A program made the translations under genes and the position numbers. Below are positions 1 to 12,104 of a stretch of 64,000 nucleotides of DNA, one piece after another. The notes under the pieces are model-generated. The model ran no database searches and was not told the DNA's origin. It worked only from the letters and a program-made list of their open reading frames with translations. The DNA comes from Gloeophyllum trabeum ATCC 11539 (lineage: Eukaryota; Basidiomycota; Agaricomycetes; Gloeophyllales; Gloeophyllaceae): positions 1,553,717 through 1,617,716 of the forward strand of contig NW_006920413.1 in assembly GCF_000344685.1 (NCBI RefSeq), in the 5' to 3' direction. The first letter of the stretch is position 1. Each line of letters opens with the position of its first letter.

Positions 1-1
1 G

Positions 2-1950
2 AGGACACGCGTAGCGTTGACACACTTTCCAGCTTCCGTTGCGCGAACCCCAGTTGCCGGACTTGCATCTGCCGCACCCAGCCTATCCTCCAGCAGATCT
101 CCGCGAGCATTCCGGTCCCCGGCAGCCACTTCCCCTTTGACCTCTTCCTTCGGTGTTCGCAGCATGTCCGTGTCCCATGGCGAGTCTGCAGCGCGCCCGC
201 CGCCGGACCAGGAGATCCAGGACATCGCAGACTATGTGCACAACTACAAGGTCGAGAGCGATGTGGCGTACGAGACGGCGCGGCTTTGCTTGATTGATAC
301 TATCGGGTGTGGGCTGGAGGGCTTGCGCTTCCCGGAGTGCAGGTCTCTGCTTGGGCCTGTGGTGCCTGGCACTGTTGTGCCGAACGGTGTGTGTCCCGTA
401 GAATGCGATCGGTGTGGATGGGGAACTCAGCTGTGATCCATAGGGACGAAGGTACCCGGCACGAACTACCAGCTTGATCCTGTACGCGGTGCATTCAATA
501 TTGGAACCATCATCCGATGGCTGGACTTTAACGACTGCTGGCTCGCCGCCGAATGTCAGTACTACCGCCTCTGTATCCGGGCTACGCTAATGTACACATT
601 CTATATTCAGGGGGCCATCCGTCCGACAACCTCGGCGCCATCCTCGCCGTCGCCGACCACCTCGCCAGGCAGGGCCAGCCCCTCAAGGTCAAGGACATCC
701 TGGAGGCCATGATCAAGGCGCACGAGATCCAGGGCTGCCTCGCCCTCGAGAACTCGTTCAACCGCGTCGGCCTCGACCACGTCGTCCTCGTCAAGGTCGC
801 CAGCGCCGCCGTCGTGTCCAAGATGCTGTATGTGACATCCCCCTGCCGTCTAGCTACCGCCTGAGCTTACTGATGATGTGAAAGCGGCCTGTCGCGCGAC
901 CAGACGGTCGACGTGATCTCCCAGGCGTTCGTGGATGGCCAGTCGCTGCGTACCTACCGCCACGCACCCAACACTGGCCCGCGCAAGTCCTGGGCCGCGG
1001 GCGACGCGTGCTCGCGCGCCGTCAACCTCGCCTACCTGGTGAAGCAGGGCCAAGTGGGCCTGCCCAGCGTGCTGAGCGCCAAGATGTGGGGCTTCTACGA
1101 TGTCCTGTTCAAGGTTCGTGCTCCTCGCCCTGCCTGTCGTCGCTTCATATCGAATTGTTTTGCATGCGTACATTAGGGCAAGCCGTTCCAGTTCCAGCGC
1201 CCGTACGGCAGCTACGTGATGGAGAACGTGCTCTTCAAGATCTCCTTCCCGGCCGAGTTCCACGCGCAGACGGCGGTCGAGGCGGCGGTGACGGTCCACA
1301 ACAAGCTGAAGGCGCTTGGCAAGAGCAGCGACGACATTGCGAGCGTGCGCATCCGCACGCAGGAGGCGGCGATGCGCATCATCAACAAGAAGGGCAAGCT
1401 GCACAACTTTGCCGACCGAGAGTGCGTTCCGTTCCGTGGATGTGGGTGGGTGGGTGACTGATGCTGATATTGCCAGCCATGATATCAACTACATGTCCGC
1501 GTACGCGATGATCTACGGGAACCTGCACTCCGAGTCCTAGTAAGCCCCTTGCCTCCCTCTCTGCTCCCCTCACCTCGTAACGTGGCGCACAGCACCGACG
1601 AAGCCGCGGCGGACCCGCGCATCGACGCGCTGCGCGACAAGATCACCTGCGTCGAGGACGCGCGCTTCAGCGCCGAGTACCACCACCCCGACAAGCGCTC
1701 CATCGGGAACGCGCTCCTCGTCACTTTGAACGACGGCACGGTGCTCGACGAGGTCGAGGTCGAGTACCCCGTCGGCCACAAGCGCCGCCGCGCGGAGGGC
1801 ACGCCGCTGCTCATGCAGAAGTTTGTGAGACATGTGGGCCACCACTTTGACGAGGCGCACCAGAAGAGGATTTTGCAGACGGTGGAGGATAGGCAGGGGC
1901 TCTGGGAGATGCCGGTGGATAAGTTCACGGATTTGTTCGTCAAGCCGTAA
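2..1950 (+). CDS. 2-methylcitrate dehydratase (MmgE/PrpD family), mitochondrial, 5' partial
   Basis: Dehydrates 2-methylcitrate to methyl-cis-aconitate in the methylcitrate cycle, which disposes of propionyl-CoA in mitochondria. Seven exons: 2-386, 444-554, 611-827, 885-1113, 1177-1421, 1477-1539, 1593-1950, giving at least 535 residues. Family segments seen in order are WLAAEWGHPSDN across the exon 2/3 junction, [20 protein letters not shown] in exon 4, and a C-terminal domain with [10 protein letters not shown]. The frame is open to the left edge. The first 50 or so residues are rich in Ala, Ser and Arg and look like a mitochondrial transit peptide, so the true start probably lies just outside the window; the first in-frame ATG inside is at 164. 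The family is clear from the motifs; substrate choice within MmgE/PrpD is inferred from the fungal setting. Confidence 0.9.
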
Positions 1951-2359
1951 AATGGGTGGGTGAGAGTACAACACTATATAACGCTGGTATCTACTTGTAT
2001 AGTACAGAAGGTGGTATGTAGGGGGAAAGGGAATCTCGGTTCTAGGTGTCACGCACTATGGTATCCAGAGAGGGATGTCGCAGGGTACAGGAGAAATAGG
2101 CAAGCAACGTAAAGTCCATTGAGTGTTCTGTTCGTCGCATTTCATCGTGATTCGTGACCGGGACGTGACCGGTGTCCCGTGCTTCAAGAGCCCCTTCGTC
2201 CCACTCACTGTGTCTTTCTCTGTGAGGGCCCCACCGTGCCGTTATTCCCTCTAGCCGGGGACGCTTGGGCGCTGGCGCTGGTTTGCTATCGCGAGGGGAA
2301 ACTCCGCTTGATGCGCTGAGGCCGCAGCGAGGCTACTGTAGAGTCAATAAAAGAAGCAT
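1951..2359. other. Intergenic, convergent 3' ends
   Basis: Lies between the 3' ends of the methylcitrate dehydratase gene and the facing membrane-protein gene. It presumably holds both 3' untranslated regions. I see no gene or repeat in it. Confidence 0.6.
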
Positions 2360-3348
2360 TCAGCTATGATTCCAGTCATTGCTATCGTTTCCTGTGAAAG
2401 AGTCAGGGTCACTGGATGCTTGGGAAAATACGCCGACGTACTTGCGAAGTTCGAAGCGGACGTCGGATCGGCCAGTGGAGACGACAAAGTCCTTGTTGGA
2501 CGGTATTTCCACACGATTGCCCTGCGATGGGCCGTCTCGTGGGTTCCCCCTCAACCTCGCAGCTGGTGAATTGCAATTTGTCAACGCACCGCGGAAAGAA
2601 CTCTGCAATGCAAGGACAAACCTTGTATGAGCTTCGCGTCCGCCTCCCTATTGAAACTCTCCATGAGTGCGGCGTAGCGCTTGACCTGCCACGCCATCTG
2701 GGATGCGCGGGCCTTGTTGCCCATGCTCAACGCCCACTTGCGCTCCTCCTTGAAGCGGCGGCGCTCGGTGTCGGCGAGGGACGCGCGCGCGCGCAGCTCG
2801 GCGACCTCGCGCTCGAGCGGGGTCATGACGCCGTGGGGGTCGATGGTGGAGACCGTGCCGGAGGTGGAGGCGAGCGAGATGGAGGGGGGCGCGGTGATGG
2901 AGAGGCGGCGCTCCCTCCCGCGCTCGCGCTCGCGCTCGCGTTCCCGTCTGCTGCGGTCTCGCTCGCGGGAGGAGGGGGCGGGCTTGGGAGAAGCGGAGAG
3001 CTGGAGGATGCGGCTGTCGCCCGCGTCCTCGACGAGCTGGGAGAGGACGTCGGTGACGAGCACGCCGAGGGCGACGCCGAGGAGCGTGCATGCGCTGCGG
3101 GTGAGGTCGACGTCGAGGAGGGCGTAGTCGTAGACGAGCTTGGCGCCGATGGCGAGCGCGACGACGAGCGCGAGCTGGGGGAGCTCGGTGAGGACGTAGT
3201 AGAGGCCGACGCCCTGCCAGACCCCGGCGAAGACGTGGTCGCCGATGGCGGGGGGCGCGGCGGGGTCGGGGGCGGCGGCGGCGGAGAACTTTTCGAGGAG
3301 GATGCGGGCGCCGAGACCGAAGAAGAGGGCGGGCGCGGTGAATGTCAT
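2360..3348 (-). CDS. Predicted membrane protein with C-terminal coiled coil, function unknown
   Basis: Two exons, 3348-2622 and 2562-2360, give 309 residues. The 59-nt intron was placed because reading through ends soon after with an unlike tail, while splicing keeps a frame that stops at 2360. The N-terminal third has hydrophobic stretches (PALFFGLGARILLEKF; ELPQLALVVALAIGAKLVY; CTLLGVALGVLVTDVL) fit for three membrane spans. An Arg/Glu/Ser-rich low-complexity stretch follows, then a helical, charged segment containing EERKWALSMGNKARASQMAW that looks coiled-coil and is the most conserved-looking part. I do not recognise the family. It shares a 150-bp divergent promoter with SLU7. The second exon is less certain than the first. 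Confidence 0.65.
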
Positions 3349-3498
3349 TCCTGTTATAACAGAGGCATGTACATCGTATATAGCAGAATTAGTTTGCAGT
3401 TTCGAATGAACTGCAGCTAATCAAAGGCAGTGCCCTACACGTGGACTGCGCGGCTACCTCGCTCGCTGCGCTGCGCTATTGCTTTACCATTGCCCACC
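3349..3498. promoter_or_regulatory. Divergent promoter, membrane protein / SLU7
   Basis: Only 150 bp separate the two start codons, so both genes must share this promoter region. No clear TATA box was identified. Confidence 0.5.
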
Positions 3499-5471
3499 AT
3501 GGCCTCTGCGACCGGTGAGTCCTGCTAGCTGCCGTAGGCGATAACAAGTGCTGATTACAATAAACAGCGACCGGAAAGCTCTCTCGCGAAGAGTTCCGGC
3601 GACAGAAGGAGCTCGATGCTGCCCGCAAGGCCGGCACCGCGCCCGCCGCCTTAGACGAGGAGGGCAAGCCCATCAACCCCCACATCCCCCGTACGTCCTC
3701 TGTCTCTGTTTCCCGCGACCTCGTCTCACTAGCGTGCAGAATACATCTCCCAGGTGCCCTGGTACCTCGACTCGGGCGGACCGACGCTTGCCCACCAGCG
3801 GCGGCACGAAGAAAAGCCCAAGGACTCGCTCGACAACTGGTACGACCGCGGCGCGCGCGCCGGGCCCGCCGCGAAGAAGTACCGCAAGGGCGCCTGCGAG
3901 AACTGCGGCGCGCTCACGCACAAGAAGCAGGACTGCCTCGAGCGGCCCCGCAAGAAGGGCGCAAAGTACACCAACCGCGACATCGCGCCCGACGAGGTCA
4001 TCCAGGACGTCGCCGTGGGGTACGACGCCAAGCGCGATCGGTGGAACGGGTACGACGCGGCCGAGTACAAGAAGATCTACGAGGAGTACAACGCGCTCGA
4101 GGCCGCGCGCCAGAAGCTGCGCGAGGAGGAGATCGACAAGCAGACGACGACGGACCTCGCGGCGGTGCGCAAGGTCGCCAAGGCTGGCAAGGAGAAGGGC
4201 GACTACGATTTTGGCTCGAGCGACGAGGAGGACGAGGACGAGGAGAAATACGCGGACGCCGCCGACGCTGTCGGCCAGAAGGTCGACACCAAGACGCGTA
4301 TTACCGTCCGCAATCTGCGTATCCGCGAGGACACGGCCAAGTACCTGCTCAACCTCGACCCCTCCTCCGCCTACTATGATCCCAAGACCCGATCCATGCG
4401 CGACGCGCCTATCAAGCACATATCTCCTGAGGAGGTGCCGTCCCTCTCCCTGCTTCGTATGTTTTACCCTAACCCCTTGTACCGCAGGCCAAATTCGCTG
4501 GTGAGAACTTCACGCGGCACACAGGCGAAGCCCCCGAGATGCAGAACCTGCAGCTCTTCGCGTGGCAGTCGCAGAACCACGGCTCCGAGGTGCACCTCAA
4601 CGCGAACCCGACCGCCGGCGAGCTCCTGCACAAGGAGTACAAGAAGAAGAAAGAGGAATTGAAGGGCACTACGAAGAGCAGCATTCTCAGCAAGTACGGC
4701 GGCGAGCAGTACCTGGAGACGGCGCCGAAGGAGCTGCTGCAGGGCCAGACGGAGGAGTACGTCGAGTACTCGCGCACGGGGCAGGTCGTCAAGGGGCGCG
4801 AGCGCGCGAAGGCGCGGTCAAAGTACGCCGAGGATGGTGCGCCCCTTTGCATTCCTCTGCATATCTGTGCTCGTACACTAACACATCGCCTGCAGTGTAC
4901 ATCAACAACCACACAGCTGTCTGGGGCTCCTGGTTCGACCCCTCCACGGGCCAGTGGGGCTTCGCCTGCTGCCACTCGACCATCCACGCCTCCTACTGCA
5001 CCGGCGAAGCCGGCATCGAAGCCGCGCGCGCGTCCTCCGCGCAGACCCTCCTCGCCTCCTCCTCCTCCTCCTCCATGCCGCCCCCCGCCTCCACCCAGCC
5101 CCTCGCCGAATCCTCATCGTCCACCGCGGCCGCGAGAGAAGAGGAGGACGAGCGCAAGCGCCGCGCGGAGCGCCTGTTCTCGAAGGAGCGCGTCGGCGAG
5201 GGCGAGGTGCGGCTCGACCGCGAGAAGCTCGCGCGCGCGATCCAGGAGGAGCGCAAACGCAAGACGCGGGGCGAGGAGGACGACGAGCGCGCGGGGAAGA
5301 AGAAGCGCCCCGGCGCGGAGACGGCGGAGGTGACCGAGGAGCAGCTCGGTGCGTTCTTTGTTTCCCCTCTATGCGCGCAACATCCTGACTCGTCGCTCTG
5401 CAGAGGCGTACCGGATGACGAGGAAGATGACCGAGGACCCTATGGCGAATTATGTGGATACGGAACTGTAA
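3499..5471 (+). CDS. SLU7: Pre-mRNA splicing factor SLU7
   Basis: Second-step splicing factor that helps choose the 3' splice site in the spliceosome; nuclear. Six exons: 3499-3514, 3568-3690, 3740-4434, 4488-4836, 4896-5348, 5404-5471, for 567 residues. The first exon is only 16 nt. A CCHC zinc knuckle ([14 protein letters not shown]) sits near residue 90, as in the family, followed by the SLU7 block ([18 protein letters not shown] before it; IRNR-type [16 protein letters not shown] and [20 protein letters not shown] after it). A Ser-rich then Lys/Arg/Glu-rich tail precedes a conserved end, [20 protein letters not shown]. The start was chosen because [17 protein letters not shown] joins cleanly to the family N-terminus through the short first exon. 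Confidence 0.96.
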
Positions 5472-5791
5472 CTTATCTCCTTGCTTGCTTTACTGTACAC
5501 ACCCACCGCACTTGCGCCTTCTTGTATCACTAGCTCATAATCCAATTGGAAGCTTGACGCCCTTGATCCACACAAATAATCCGGTAATAAAGAGAACCCG
5601 TGTTTCCCGGACCCGTTAAAAGTACATTGGACGAGGCTATTACTGCTGTGTATGTTACAAGGTGAAAGTGTGCCTAATGAAAACAGTGTGTAAATTGCAA
5701 CGCGAGATTGGAGACAAACGACAGCAAATCGACCGAGAACGTGGAACCATATATAAGCGTACGCAGGGAAGTCGGAAGGATAGGTCCAAGG
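5472..5791. other. Intergenic, convergent 3' ends of SLU7 and CHD1
   Basis: About 320 bp between two facing stop codons. AT-richer than the neighbours and presumably 3' untranslated sequence. No gene seen. Confidence 0.6.
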
Positions 5792-8700
5792 TTACGACCG
5801 GTACGCCTTGCCGTTCGCTTTCGAGGAACTGCTGGACACCGGCCCGTTGCTCTTCGCGCTCGTATTGGGCCGCATCTTCTTCACCGTGCTCTGCTCGCTC
5901 GACGCCCGCGTCGTACTCTCCTTCTGCACCATCTTAGCGTGGATCTCCTCCAGCTTCGCCGCCTTGACTTTCTTCGGCCAGAACAGCGTTACAAACCTGT
6001 GAACATACCCAGATTAGTACCGGCATACACAGTGGAACGAAGGCAAACTCACGTCCATAGATGCCTACGCCACCGCTCAGTGTCTTCTCCGGCGGCCTGC
6101 TTGGTATTGAGCACGTGTTCTATGCGACGACCTATCGCAGCCAGCGATTCCTTCAAGATGGCAACCTTCTCGTCTCTCGGCATATCGCCGCCAGACAGCT
6201 TGAGTTGTTTCTGTGACGATCTTCAGTTAGGAAAATCAAGCAAGACGGTGATTCGCTACTTACAAGCTGCTTCTTGACTGGACGCAGTTCTTCCTTCGTA
6301 GCAGCCTCATCCATGGACGGGCTAACGGGTTAATTAGCTAATGTTCCGGGATGTTGGATATTTATGACGCACCATTCGTCAGAGGACTCTGAGTCGGTGA
6401 AGGTTGGAGTAGGCCTCCGCTTGCGCTTGCGGGCAGTACCTTCCTCCATGGACGCCACGGCCTCACTGTCGGCTCTGCGCTTGAGACTACCGTTGACAGA
6501 CGAAGTTGATGCCACTGGAGGAGGCGTGACAGACTTGAGATGGCCCTTGGTGTACTTGGTCTCGATCGTCCGGAGCTTCTCGTCATATTCTCTGAGGACA
6601 CCGAGCAGGAAGTCTCCTCGTCGGACGAGATGTATAGCGTTGGGGATTGGTCTGCCAGCCTGATCATCGCCCTTCTTTGTCTCCTCCAAGAAGAATTTGC
6701 CTTCCAAGCCAAGCTGCGGGTCCTTAGCCATAGCCTCCCAATTACCGAAACCGTAGAGGTAAGCGCCAACTAGGAGCATGGCGTCTTCCTTGGGTCCCCA
6801 ACGCCCGGACCAGTTCAGTACAGGTCTGATATTCTCGACAGGAAGTTCCCAGTCGTAGACGTTCTCTTGACGCTGCATGTAGTCGTAGAGAATCTTGAGG
6901 TCCCGTGTCCGCGAGACTACAGTCTCTGCATTGATATTCCCAACGTTGCGATATTGGACGAGGACGGCCTTGCTCTTCTGTGCATTTGTCAGCGTCTCGC
7001 CAGCCTCGATGCGCGCTCGCTTCTGTGCGTTGTTCTCGTCAACGGCACGTTGACAGATGTCTACGATGTCGTCCGAGACATCGTAAATCATTCCCCTGTC
7101 CTTATTCTGAAGCTTGGCCTCTTGTACCTGTCAAACGCATTTAAGTTCATTGCCTCGGGACCGATATGAATGAATACTCACTATGATATCGTATCGCGTC
7201 CGGATGTCGCCCCAACGCTGCAAGCTTCTGACCAATACACGCAGGTCTCGCTCCTTGAGCTCCATGGCCTTCTGGCTTGCGCTCTTCCTGACTGGCCCGG
7301 CCGCCTTCTTCTTCGGCGCAGGATTGGGCGCGGGGTGATCGATGTCCATACCCTCATAAGATACTGGCTGCGCACGTTTCCGATCCTTCAACTCTTGAGC
7401 TGTCAGCTCTTCCGCCTTCCGTTCTTCTTCCTCTTTCTCAAACCTTTGGCGCTCTTCAAGAGGTATGATATCTTCCCAGCTCATGTCGTTCTTGACATCG
7501 CTGACCGCAGCAAATGACGCAAGGAAACCTTCACCTCCTAAGGAGGTGCCTCCGCCTGACCCTGTTGCGATGGTTTCATGGTCTTCGGCACGGTTCAATA
7601 TGTCGTCAAGGTCCATCTCATCAAGCTTCTTGTTCTGAGTTGTATCATCCTTGTCGAACCTGTACGAGAGTGAGAGGCTTCCTTACTTGCAGTGATTTTA
7701 ACTTACATTTTCTGCGCACCATACTTCAGGACGGCGGTAAGTTCTTCCTTGCTCAGGTTGTCGGGCTTCGTACTGTCTTTGGTTGGAGCCCTCCCGCTAA
7801 GATGTGCTTGAGATGTATCCATCTGGTTGATAACTGAACAAACCGTAAGCATCGAAGACCGTGGCGGCATCAGTTTCAGACACAACGTACTGGCATACTC
7901 CAGCACCATCTTCTTCTTTGCCCGCTCCAGGACGTCCTCTTCCATTGTGTCCTTACTTACGAATCGGTAGACGTTGACATGCGACTTCTGACCGATACGA
8001 TGAGCACGCGCCATGGCTTGCAGGTCGTTCTGCGGATTCCAGTCGCTCTGTAACTTGTCGGTAAGCATGTGTCAGGAGGAAGTCTGCCGAAATTACACCA
8101 ACATCGAATATGATCACAGTATCCGCAGTCTCCAAGTTGATACCCAGGCCGCCAGCACGCGTTGAAAGTAGGAAGGCAAAGTCTGGCGAATTTGGCGCGT
8201 TGAAGTGCGCAATGGACTTTTTTCTAGCGTCCGAGGAGACCATGCCGTCAAGACGCTGGTGCTGATAGCCGCGCAAACTCATATAATCGCTGAGGATATC
8301 CAGCATTCGGACCATCTGACTGAATATCAAAACGCGATGCCCGTCTTGACGAAGCCTGTGCAACAATTTATCGAGCAGCACCATCTTACCGCTGCTCATG
8401 ATAAGTCCCTTCAGTGTCTCCTCCGCGTTATCGGTCTGCGGCTCGGCGCCCTCAAACAAGTACGGATGATTTGCGGCTTTCTTCAACTCCATAGCTAGTA
8501 GAAAAACGTCATAACCTGACTGCGCAGCGACTGGTGGGGGGTCACGTACCGATATTGAGAAGACTGATATTGGTATTACCATGTGAACTCTTGACAAGGC
8601 CTTGGAAGTTCTGATTTGTGCCGCGGTAAGGACGCATACGAGTGGACATGGCCAACAAACGTACCTTTGTCAAGATATTCTTATAGAAATGCGTCTGCAA

Positions 8701-11011
8701 TGCAGACATTTCCACCCGCAGAATACGCTCGCTCTTCGTCGGCAAGGACGACAGGACGTCTTTCTTGAGGCGCCGCAGCATCAGCGATTCCAACTGCTTG
8801 TGCAACTCCTGGATCTTTGCCTCGTGATCCTCGTCATTCAGGTCGAACTCATTGGTCAAGGCAACTACGGAGACAGACAGCGGTCAGAACACCGGAAATA
8901 GGACTTGCTATACCTTTACTTACATCTCTCAGGCATGAGGAAGTGCATCAGCGACAAGAGTTCTGCACCATGCCGTCAGCTATCTCCTTCAAGCTACCAA
9001 ACCGGCAACATGCCTTTGACATTGTTTTGCAGTGGTGTACCTGTAATGAGCAGTTTTGCCGCCGCCGGAAATGTTCTCAATGCTTCATACAACTGGCTTT
9101 CCGAGTTCTTCAAGCGGTGTGCCTACAAACAATCTATCAGGAATCGAAGACAGGGCACGTTCGACTCCGAATTACCTCGTCGACGGCCAGCAGTTGCCAC
9201 TTGATCTCGCCAAGTTCCTTCGCATCACGCAGTGTCAATTCGTAAGTCGTAAGAAGCACATTCATTTTCAACTTCTTATTCGAGGGCCCGAATTCATATG
9301 TCCTGATGACTTCTCGAGCTGCAGCCGTACCAATGTACGTGATGACGTTCAGATCAGGGGCCCAAGTGGCAAACTGGTGCTGCCATGAAGTGATGGTCGA
9401 TAGAGGGACTATGACCAGGAAAGGCCCATATTGCTGCATGGAGTGGAATAACCAGGAAACAAACGATACGGTTTGGACAGTCTGACCAGATTTTATGAGC
9501 ATTCCCACTTGCATGAGGTTCTACGAGAAAAATCACCTTGCCGAGACCCATCTCATCTGCAAGAATACCATTCTCCCCCTTGCTCCAGAGGTAGGCGAGC
9601 CAATTAAGCCCCGTCAGCTGGAAGTCTTTCAACTCTCCGCCGGTCGCCGTAATGTAATCCGGCTGCTTCTCCAGCCTGTCATAGTGAGGTCGCCTGTCGC
9701 GTGCGTACACGACGCTCTTATACGGGAATAGAGCCTCTTCCTCCCTCTTTCGGTAGGCTTCAATCTTATCGGGGGCGATGTTGCGAATAGTATCGTGCGA
9801 TTCCCAAGTGCAGTGTTCATAGTTGAGTCCGGTCCACTTCACGAAATACTCGATGGTCCTTTCCTTCTGGCGCTGAGCGACTATGCGTTCGGGGATCTTG
9901 TAAGTCTCGATCTCTTCCTTGTTCCGTTCGCGGTCGAGCATGAGAGCTTCAGCATCCTCTCTCGATAGACCTGGTGTCTCGAGTCTCTGCTGATACTGCT
10001 TGTACTGCTTGATATAGTTATCCACTCTCTTGAGACCTCTGTAGCGCTTGAGAAACTCGTACGTCTCATCGGTATTGTGCAAGTGGGAAAAATTCTTCCA
10101 CTTGATATGATAACGCTGGAATTTAGAGGCTGTTAGTTAACTGCGGCAGGAGCACGTAAGACGACTATTCTTACAATGTTATCGTACCAAAGATCTTCAG
10201 GGTCGTCCTCGCGACCTTCTTCTCGAGAATGCCCGAGGACGGCTTCAATCTCGTCTTCTTCCTGGTACTGGCCACTTGCCTCGCCCTTGTACGTTTCTGC
10301 GTCGTCTTCGTCGTACTGAGCATAGTCCTGAACATCGTCGATGTAGTTAGGGATCCTGTTGCCCCGACTGGAAATCCGGACTTCTTCAGATACCCTGGGC
10401 CGCTTCTTCTTCTTCGACCGCGACCCGTAGTCAGAATCAGAGTCAGAAGATTCGTGGCGCGTCACAACTGAGACGAGACTTAGAGCAATCTACCATTAAC
10501 AACGTTATTACATACCTCGGGGTTTCATGGCAGGTGGTTGCTTCTTTTTCTTCTTGGGCTGTTTCTTCGCTCCGTACTCTTCATCAGCGTAGGACCCGTC
10601 ATCCTCGTCTTCTTCTTCGTCGTCAGCAGGATCATCGAAGTCCTGTCAAGACGTATATGCATAGGAACAACATGAATGCATAGTACACCTACCGACAATT
10701 CCTCAGCCTTGGTCTAAGCCCAGGTAGATGGTCAACGCGCCACACGAGTGCATCAAAGGAGTGGCACATACCGCGCTCCTGGCATAGGTGGTCGAGCCTG
10801 CTCGAGACTGATAGGTGGGCGGAGTGGGATCCTCTTCCTCACCCTCCGCGTCCGCGTCTGCGTCTGCGTCCCTGTTGTAACTGTCGGAGTCGGAGTCGAT
10901 GTCCATATTCTCGCCAACATCACTTGTACCCTTCAAGTATGAGGTGCCATGGTCAGCTGGAGAGAGCATCATGGTGTCGTGTTCGTCGCCGAGCATCGTA
11001 GTAGCCGGCAC
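5792..11011 (-). CDS. CHD1: CHD1-type chromodomain helicase, ATP-dependent chromatin remodeller
   Basis: Slides and spaces nucleosomes behind elongating RNA polymerase II; nuclear. Eighteen exons: 11011-10772, 10713-10693, 10642-10516, 10467-10175, 10115-9537, 9481-9176, 9122-9014, 8962-8924, 8864-8665, 8610-8550, 8494-8103, 8047-7891, 7833-7707, 7659-7182, 7127-6373, 6321-6264, 6210-6053, 5996-5792; sum 4305 nt, 1434 residues. Order: acidic disordered N-terminus, two chromodomains (about 190-360), SNF2 ATPase with Walker A DEMGLGKT near 420 and DEAH at 521-524, helicase C with [11 protein letters not shown] near 800, a SANT-like region ([20 protein letters not shown]), and a C-terminal DUF4208-like helical domain. 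Exon 2 is 21 nt and one intron (8963-9013) is GC-AG. The start could also be the ATG five codons downstream. Confidence 0.96.
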
Positions 11012-12104
11012 TTGAGCGCTATCGTGGAGGACGACGAGGGAAGAGGGACACGTCGAGGGCGGTGGGAAGGGGGAAGAGAAGAGATGGGGGCAAGGCCTGG
11101 GCGATGAGCGCCACGGAGACGGCAGATGCTGCCCACAGTAGATTCACACGCGTGGCCATCGCCACGGGCAACGCCGGGCCACTCGCCGTCGTCGCCGCGC
11201 TTGACGAACTCCGATTCGAGGGTGGCTGGCCTCGTTTTCTCAATTGAACAATTACACGTTGTTTCCGGCGGTCTCGTAGACAACCTTTTGTTGCCCACGT
11301 CCAGTACGCTGCGCCCATAAACGGCGCCAATATGCGCTCCGTCACGGCCACCGTTGAGGAATTCGAGCATCATTGACGACTGTTTCGGGCTATCCTTTAC
11401 TGTTGTGTGACTTTCCTTCTATCATGATGGGCTCACGGGTCTCCTTATCGGCTGTAACGCGGGCTGGCTATGGGCCTGTTCGCAGCTCACGGCCTAGCCG
11501 CTGTAAAAGCAATACCCGCTGACGTATTGGGTCCGGCCGTCATCGTCGCCGGCAACGTTGCCCACAGGCGCTCAGGACCGAGCGTGATGTGACCGTCACG
11601 AGTCGCGCCCCCTGACTCGCAGCCTCGCGGTCGCCGCTCACATTGTTTTTCCTCCATGTCCGCCGCGCTCGCTCTGGAGGATCCTGGTTCTCATACCAAT
11701 TTCGTCTTTCCGCCTCTTAGAGTCGATACCTTTTTGACACTCTCGCCTGGCCTTCGGTGGCTTAGACCGTTCGCTGTGGTGTGCAGCACCGCAGTCACTT
11801 TCTCGGAAACGTCAGGGGCCTCGCGGAGACTTCGATCGGAGACCTGTCCGCCACCGCCGCAAGGAGGATGCCAAGATTGTCTAATGAGCTCTCTTCACAT
11901 GCCGTCTGACGATGAAGCCGGTCCTATTATTGCCTCTCTTTCCGCCGCCCTTCATCGAAGTTTCGTCGTTGAGCGGGAGTAATTCCTGGTGCTGGGGTTA
12001 TGCAGTGGTAGGGGTTATGTAATGAGTAAAATATTTGGAATGTAAGACCTTCTCAGCGCCACCGCTTAGCAGGACGTGTCTGCCACAAAGAACTCGTCCT
12101 TGCC
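11012..12104. other. Intergenic, divergent CHD1 / TFB4 promoter region
   Basis: About 1.1 kb between two start codons. It holds short open frames on both strands but none with a recognisable domain or a supported splice pattern, so I treat it as promoters and 5' leaders of CHD1 and TFB4. Confidence 0.5.

Noticed and set aside
2416..3420. 334-codon plus-strand frame opposite the membrane-protein gene
   Set aside because: Its Gly/Glu/Asp-rich composition is the shadow of the GC-rich minus-strand gene, which has the sensible protein and splice pattern.
11019..11373. Open frames opposite and upstream of the CHD1 start
   Set aside because: No domain, no splice support, and they fall in the shared promoter region.
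11656..11982. 108-codon frame upstream of TFB4
   Set aside because: Composition is not protein-like and no homologous motif was seen; it probably lies in promoter or leader DNA.
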